A DNA stretch of 8,470 nt, taken from positions 1 to 8,470 of the forward strand of contig CAMZHP010000127.1 of NCBI GenBank assembly GCA_947306845.1. Direction: 5' to 3'. The notes under the pieces were generated by a model, which ran no database searches, had not been told where the DNA came from, and worked only from the letters and a program-made list of their open reading frames with translations. Shown here piece after piece: positions 5,615 through 8,470 of the stretch. Numbering within the stretch: position 1 is the first letter of the stretch; each line of letters starts with the position of its first letter. This DNA is from an uncultured Prevotellaceae bacterium (GTDB taxonomy: Bacteria > Bacteroidota > Bacteroidia > Bacteroidales > Bacteroidaceae). A program made the position numbers and the translations under genes.

Positions 5615-5746
5615 TCAATCAAACATCATGGCGGTCATTCCACGGGTGTCGCGTTTCACTACATCCCCCTCATCGCAATGCCTCCCCTTATGCTTGGCCC
5701 TCTGTATCCCTGACAGCGGCTTCCTCGATTTCTCTGACTGCCGCCC
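5615..5746 (-). other. Probable frameshift extension of the tail assembly chaperone (G/GT type)
   Basis: In the +1 frame relative to the chaperone, the sequence stays open past the chaperone's stop (5690-5688) to a TGA at 5617-5615. A +1 slip at the TTT-T of codon 102 (5750-5747) would give a 145-aa protein whose last 43 residues start GRQSEKSRKPLSGIQ and end GMTAMMFD. Support comes from composition: 5631-5690 is about 58% GC, like the coding parts, and the sequence turns A/T-rich only after the TGA at 5615, where the leader of the tape measure gene begins. Long-tailed phages very often make a G and a frameshifted GT protein just before the tape measure gene. The exact slip site is an inference; a -2 shift or a later site would reach the same frame. 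Confidence 0.5.
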
Positions 5747-6053
5747 AAAATTCATCATCCTCATCTTCTGTCCGGAACGCATCAACCATCGCGGCGATTG
5801 TCGCATCCCGCATGGCCTTGATCTCGCTGAATGTCGCCTCAGTGACCAGTCGGATATAGTCTATATTACTTCCGGGGTTGTTGGCAATGATGATGGCGGT
5901 ATAGAGAATCATCGTGTTCTTCACGCTCTCCAGGTCCTTGACCTTGAACGGCATACCGCTGATTTCCTCAAAGGCCACCTCCACGGCCATGTTGAATTTC
6001 ACTTTTACCTGCTCACCCAGGATGGTGACGGTTCTCTCTTTTTTTATTGACAT
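5688..6053 (-). CDS. Tail assembly chaperone (gpG-like)
   Basis: A 121-aa protein, starting MSIKKERTVTILGEQVKVKF. It has an N-terminal beta hairpin, then helices (MAVEVAFEEISGMPF, 22-36; VKNTMILYTAIIIANNP, 44-60; TFSEIKAMRDATIAAMVDAF, 74-93) and an acidic end EDEDDEFW. Small size, this layout and position directly before the tape measure gene are typical of the siphovirus tail assembly chaperone, which binds the tape measure protein and recruits tail tube subunits. The next frame probably extends it by frameshifting (see 5615-5746). It follows a 95-nt gap after the 238-aa gene; leader AATTAAAAACAAAGATC, no Shine-Dalgarno. Confidence 0.72.
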   Translation of the reverse strand: MSIKKERTVTILGEQVKVKFNMAVEVAFEEISGMPFKVKDLESVKNTMILYTAIIIANNPGSNIDYIRLVTEATFSEIKAMRDATIAAMVDAFRTEDEDDEFWAAVREIEEAAVRDTEGQA

Positions 6054-6133
6054 GATCTTTGTTTTTAATTATCTATTACTTCTATCTTTCGGGGGTGTCC
6101 ACGTTATGGTTTACCCGTGTCTTTTTTTGTTTA

Positions 6134-6150
6134 AGTGGTAATAAACCACT
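6134..6150. repeat. Short hairpin at the end of the 238-aa gene
   Basis: AGTGGT (6134-6139), loop AATAA, ACCACT (6145-6150): perfect 6-bp stem that overlaps the stop codon of the 238-aa gene. No T-tract on the minus strand, so not a terminator. The rest of the 95-nt spacer before the chaperone (6054-6133) shows no promoter match. Confidence 0.45.
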
Positions 6151-6865
6151 ATTTACAATCTCGCCACCCAAGCCGGAGGTACCACTCCCGTTTCATGCTT
6201 TTGGGATTGGTTTTGATGATTCCGTCTTTGAGTGTGAAATAATTTTCAAGTTCGCTGGTCGTAATCTCCATGCCGTTGAAGAACCGGTTGATGGAGTCTG
6301 CCACCTCTTGGTGCAACTTTCCTGATTGGCTCACGGATGCCGACAGATGGTCGCCGTAAATCTCAATGAACTTGCCGCAGTCGATTGCCAGTTGTGTCTC
6401 GGTTGCGTAGAGTGCCCCACCGCATATCTCCATGATTCTGTGGTTGTGCTTTGGGTAGAATGGATATAGATTGTTTTCCTTCAGATAACTTTCGCCTATA
6501 TCCTTGTATGCTTTGATCAAGTTGAGACGGAAGCTCTTTTTCAACCACTTTGCAGCCTTTTCAGGATCAGTCATCCCATGTTCTTTTGCAAAATTCATAG
6601 CCTCTCCGGAAATGAATCTCTCTTTTGGAACCTTGCCCTCTTTGATGTCACTTTCCACTTTCTCAAAAAACACGCTGTCGAGTCTGCCGCTCTGCAGGGC
6701 CATGATGATATAGTTTACATCATCACTCAATCCAAGCAATGAGAACAAATCAAAATAGAACCAATTGATGTAATAAACATCATTGTTGAAGGTCAGATAG
6801 TCATTATACAATTTTCCCCCAATCTTTTTTATCTTGTTCTCTCCGTCGAATGTTTCTTGTATCAT
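6149..6865 (-). CDS. Unknown 238-aa protein, possible accessory gene
   Basis: Starts MIQETFDGENKIKKIGGKLY at ATG 6865, 13 nt after the preceding stop. The N-terminal part is rich in Tyr/Phe/Asn (YYINWFYFDLFSLLGL, 31-46). It is followed by charged helices, and a C-terminal half with HNHRIMEICGGALYATETQL and a terminal WYLRLGWRDCK. No signal peptide or clear membrane segment; no catalytic motif that I recognise. The first ~150 nt are only about 30% GC, clearly below the neighbouring tail genes, and the gene sits where head genes would be expected. Both suggest an acquired accessory gene (moron-like), but this is inference. Confidence 0.65.
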   Translation of the reverse strand: MIQETFDGENKIKKIGGKLYNDYLTFNNDVYYINWFYFDLFSLLGLSDDVNYIIMALQSGRLDSVFFEKVESDIKEGKVPKERFISGEAMNFAKEHGMTDPEKAAKWLKKSFRLNLIKAYKDIGESYLKENNLYPFYPKHNHRIMEICGGALYATETQLAIDCGKFIEIYGDHLSASVSQSGKLHQEVADSINRFFNGMEITTSELENYFTLKDGIIKTNPKSMKREWYLRLGWRDCK

Positions 6866-6878
6866 GGTCTTTCAGTTT

Positions 6879-7499
6879 TCATGAGGTGGTCTGTATTTTT
6901 TTGTCGCGGGCGGTGCGCTTCTGCCTTGCCTTGGACCGCTTTCCGAAAGCCTGGCCATTCTCGGCACGTTCGCTCATCTGTGGCCTTTCGGCTTCAGCGA
7001 GGTCAACGATGGTCTGCTCGTTGATGAGGGTGAGCAGTACGTCCATGAGGTTCTGGCACCCCATCCTTGCACCCATCATCCTCAACCGGCGGTAAACGCC
7101 CGGCATGGTGACTTCGGCCACGCGCTCCAAAATGTCATCCACACACTCGGTCTGCCGTGCCTCCGGCAAGAATGGTCCGTCTACCATCACGGCCCCCTGT
7201 CCGTGTCGGGTATCCTGTTCCAGAATGAGGATGCATTGTGCTATGGGCAGATTGTTGCGGTTGGCTATGCCGAATGCCTTTTGCCATCCGCTGTCGTTCT
7301 CCATCATGGCCATGAGTTTCTTACAGCGTGGGTCGATCTTGTGCATGGGTGCCGCGGCGCGGATAATCGTATAACAGAACCATTGCAGCAGGTGGTAGAC
7401 GTCCACCTGAAGAGAGTCGCACACGGCATTGAGCACCTCGGCCACGTCGTTGTTTATTTTCGTGCCAACCTGCTTGTAGCTAAAACCATTCCTATCCAT
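6879..7499 (-). CDS. Unknown 206-aa protein downstream of the small terminase
   Basis: Starts MDRNGFSYKQVGTKINNDVA, with the predicted helical core DVYHLLQWFCYTIIRAAA (33-50), then PIAQCILILEQ (85-95), TECVDDILERVAEVTMPGVYRRLRMMG (117-143) and a Lys/Arg-rich tail FGKRSKARQKRTARDKK (185-201). The first ~50 residues (a short strand followed by helices) and the basic tail would fit DNA or RNA binding, but no named family is recognised. It looks like a protein conserved next to terminase genes in Bacteroidales phages, which I cannot verify here. Gap of 33 nt after the small terminase; CTGAAAG occurs 3-4 nt before the ATG here and before the next gene. Confidence 0.65.
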   Translation of the reverse strand: MDRNGFSYKQVGTKINNDVAEVLNAVCDSLQVDVYHLLQWFCYTIIRAAAPMHKIDPRCKKLMAMMENDSGWQKAFGIANRNNLPIAQCILILEQDTRHGQGAVMVDGPFLPEARQTECVDDILERVAEVTMPGVYRRLRMMGARMGCQNLMDVLLTLINEQTIVDLAEAERPQMSERAENGQAFGKRSKARQKRTARDKKIQTTS

Positions 7500-7532
7500 T
7501 GCTTTCAGATTTCTTGGGAGTTCTTGCTGTTA

Positions 7533-8069
7533 TCATCCCGGCATTAAGAATCCTTCCGGGTCGTTCATTTCCTCGCGGGCGGCTGCGAGTGCCTGGTTGA
7601 GTGTGTCATCCTCACCGACTCCCTTCTTCGCGTCGGCCTTGATCCGCTCAGGATTCACTTTGTTGCTCAGTCCCAAGTGCTCGCGTTGCATGCCGATGGA
7701 GCGTTGCAACTCCTTCAGGTGGACATACAGCGGATTCGACTCTACGTATGTGTTCATGTTCTTGTCGGTCTTGGTGAGCAGTCGGCCTTTTTTGCGGATG
7801 TCTTCCTCTATCCCGTCCCTGTCGGCCATCATCTTGGCCGTGTCGAAGATAAGCGACTCCTTCCACGGCTCCACTGCTCCGATGCGGTCTGTCAGTTCTC
7901 GCCGGAGAACTTCTTCGTACCAGGTCACATCCCTGGCCGACATGAGCAAATCCCACAGCCACCATGCACCGGCCATGAACTGGGTTTCGGGCTTCTTTGG
8001 CAATTTCTTGCCCTCGCCATACTTCTTTGCCGCCTCTTTCAGCAGCCTTTCAACCTTTTCTTTCCTCAT
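7533..8069 (-). CDS. Phage terminase small subunit, P27 type
   Basis: A 178-aa protein starting MRKEKVERLLKEAAKKYGEG. The central and C-terminal part carries the P27-family pattern: long helices with charged residues, then TYVESNPLYVHLKELQRSIG (107-126) with the Asn-Pro-Leu turn and a long helix, then LGLSNKVNPERI (132-143) where the family has 'LGLsP.sR'. The small subunit recognises phage DNA and directs the large subunit in packaging. Length is normal to slightly long. The ATG lies inside the 3' end of the preceding gene (20-nt overlap), suggesting coupling. Odd: the next gene is not the large terminase. Confidence 0.75.
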   Translation of the reverse strand: MRKEKVERLLKEAAKKYGEGKKLPKKPETQFMAGAWWLWDLLMSARDVTWYEEVLRRELTDRIGAVEPWKESLIFDTAKMMADRDGIEEDIRKKGRLLTKTDKNMNTYVESNPLYVHLKELQRSIGMQREHLGLSNKVNPERIKADAKKGVGEDDTLNQALAAAREEMNDPEGFLMPG

Positions 8070-8424
8070 CGTTATAATCTTGATTTTTGCCGTGAAACTT
8101 TATGACCATCTGGAGAGTCTGCTCATAAGGGATTCTGCACTCTATGTAGAACTGACGATTGATGCTCAGGATTCGCCGTGGGAGCATCATCCATGTGTCC
8201 CACAAGTTATCACATGGGCGGCGCAAAGGGTGGTGTGCGTCTCGCTGGCTGGCTCGTATATTTATCCCTCGTTTGGTCATGGCTTCCATGGTGCCAAGGC
8301 AGACGTGTGTCTCTTTGGAGTACTTAGGGCGACTCACACCTCGCCCAATGATAGCACAAAGTGGGCATTCATAGCATGCGTCAGGCTGTGTCGGTGGTAG
8401 TTGTACCTTCTGAATGTTGCTCAT
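8050..8424 (-). CDS. Unknown Cys-rich protein, probable zinc-binding, 124 aa
   Basis: Starts MSNIQKVQLPPTQPDACYEC. Cysteines at 17, 20 and 23 (CYECPLC) plus 42, 71 and 96 and histidines at 40, 64 and 65 suggest a zinc-binding fold. A conserved-looking stretch GINIRASQRDAHHPLRRPCD (53-72) follows. The C-terminal part (YIECRIPYEQTLQMVIKFHG) is helical/strand mixed. The Cys and His pattern would suit a nucleic-acid-binding or HNH-like protein, but the HNH motif is not clear, so no function is given. It precedes and overlaps the small terminase gene (20 nt), as HNH or regulatory genes often do. ATG after an A/T-rich leader (AACGATAATAATCTC). Confidence 0.65.
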   Translation of the reverse strand: MSNIQKVQLPPTQPDACYECPLCAIIGRGVSRPKYSKETHVCLGTMEAMTKRGINIRASQRDAHHPLRRPCDNLWDTWMMLPRRILSINRQFYIECRIPYEQTLQMVIKFHGKNQDYNDEERKG

Positions 8425-8470
8425 GAGATTATTATCGTTTTAAGTGGTGAAAAGTGTTATATGTTCGATT
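8425..8470 (-). other. Leader of the operon and possible end of an upstream gene
   Basis: Two minus-strand frames are open from the right edge, ending at TAA TAA (8434-8429) or at a TAA near 8441, so an upstream gene may end here. Which frame, if either, cannot be decided. No TAnnTTTG promoter is visible, so the operon's promoter probably lies beyond the window. Confidence 0.3.

Noticed and set aside
5352..6050. 232-codon plus-strand frame opposite the tape measure start and chaperone
   Set aside because: Shadow of two recognised phage genes on the minus strand.
7597..8400. 267-codon plus-strand frame opposite the small terminase and Cys-rich genes
   Set aside because: Ser/Phe-rich complement of two well-supported minus-strand genes; no family-like features.

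Overview
The window looks like part of a tailed (siphovirus-type) phage or prophage of a Bacteroidales host such as Bacteroides or Prevotella. Three things point there. Two minus-strand promoters fit the Bacteroidetes consensus exactly (TTTG, 19-nt spacer, TATCTTTG). Gene starts follow A/T-rich leaders and mostly lack a Shine-Dalgarno. The recognisable proteins are phage structural or packaging families: a P27-type small terminase, a tail assembly chaperone, a tape measure, a TP901-1-like tail tube and an HK97 gp6-like connector. Species and lytic/temperate state cannot be read from this window.

Layout, right to left along the minus strand. The main operon (8424 down to 2290) encodes, in order: a Cys-rich protein, the small terminase subunit, two proteins I do not recognise (206 and 238 aa), the tail assembly chaperone with a probable +1 frameshift extension, an 810-aa tape measure, a 65-aa helical protein, the tail tube, and a 63-aa protein. 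It ends in a stem-loop plus T-tract near 2114-2155. A second minus-strand unit starts at the promoter at 2063-2093. It has a ~180-nt leader with two terminator-like hairpins, the first overlapping a competing hairpin as in an attenuator, and then two small unknown genes (150 and 71 aa). The gp6-like gene (632-925) is alone on the plus strand, with convergent terminators between it and the 71-aa gene. A third minus-strand promoter (353-383) is followed after ~40 nt by a strong terminator. Beyond that, a minus-strand reading frame without a normal start runs off the left edge.

The most unusual points are the gene order and the leader architecture. The tail tube lies downstream of the tape measure, the reverse of the usual siphovirus order. 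The small terminase is not followed by a large terminase, and no portal, protease or major capsid gene is present. The connector sits alone on the opposite strand. Both promoters in the left third are followed within ~50-70 nt by intrinsic-terminator-like hairpins, suggesting attenuated leaders or short RNAs. No CRISPR array, tRNA, insertion sequence, integrase or attachment site was found.
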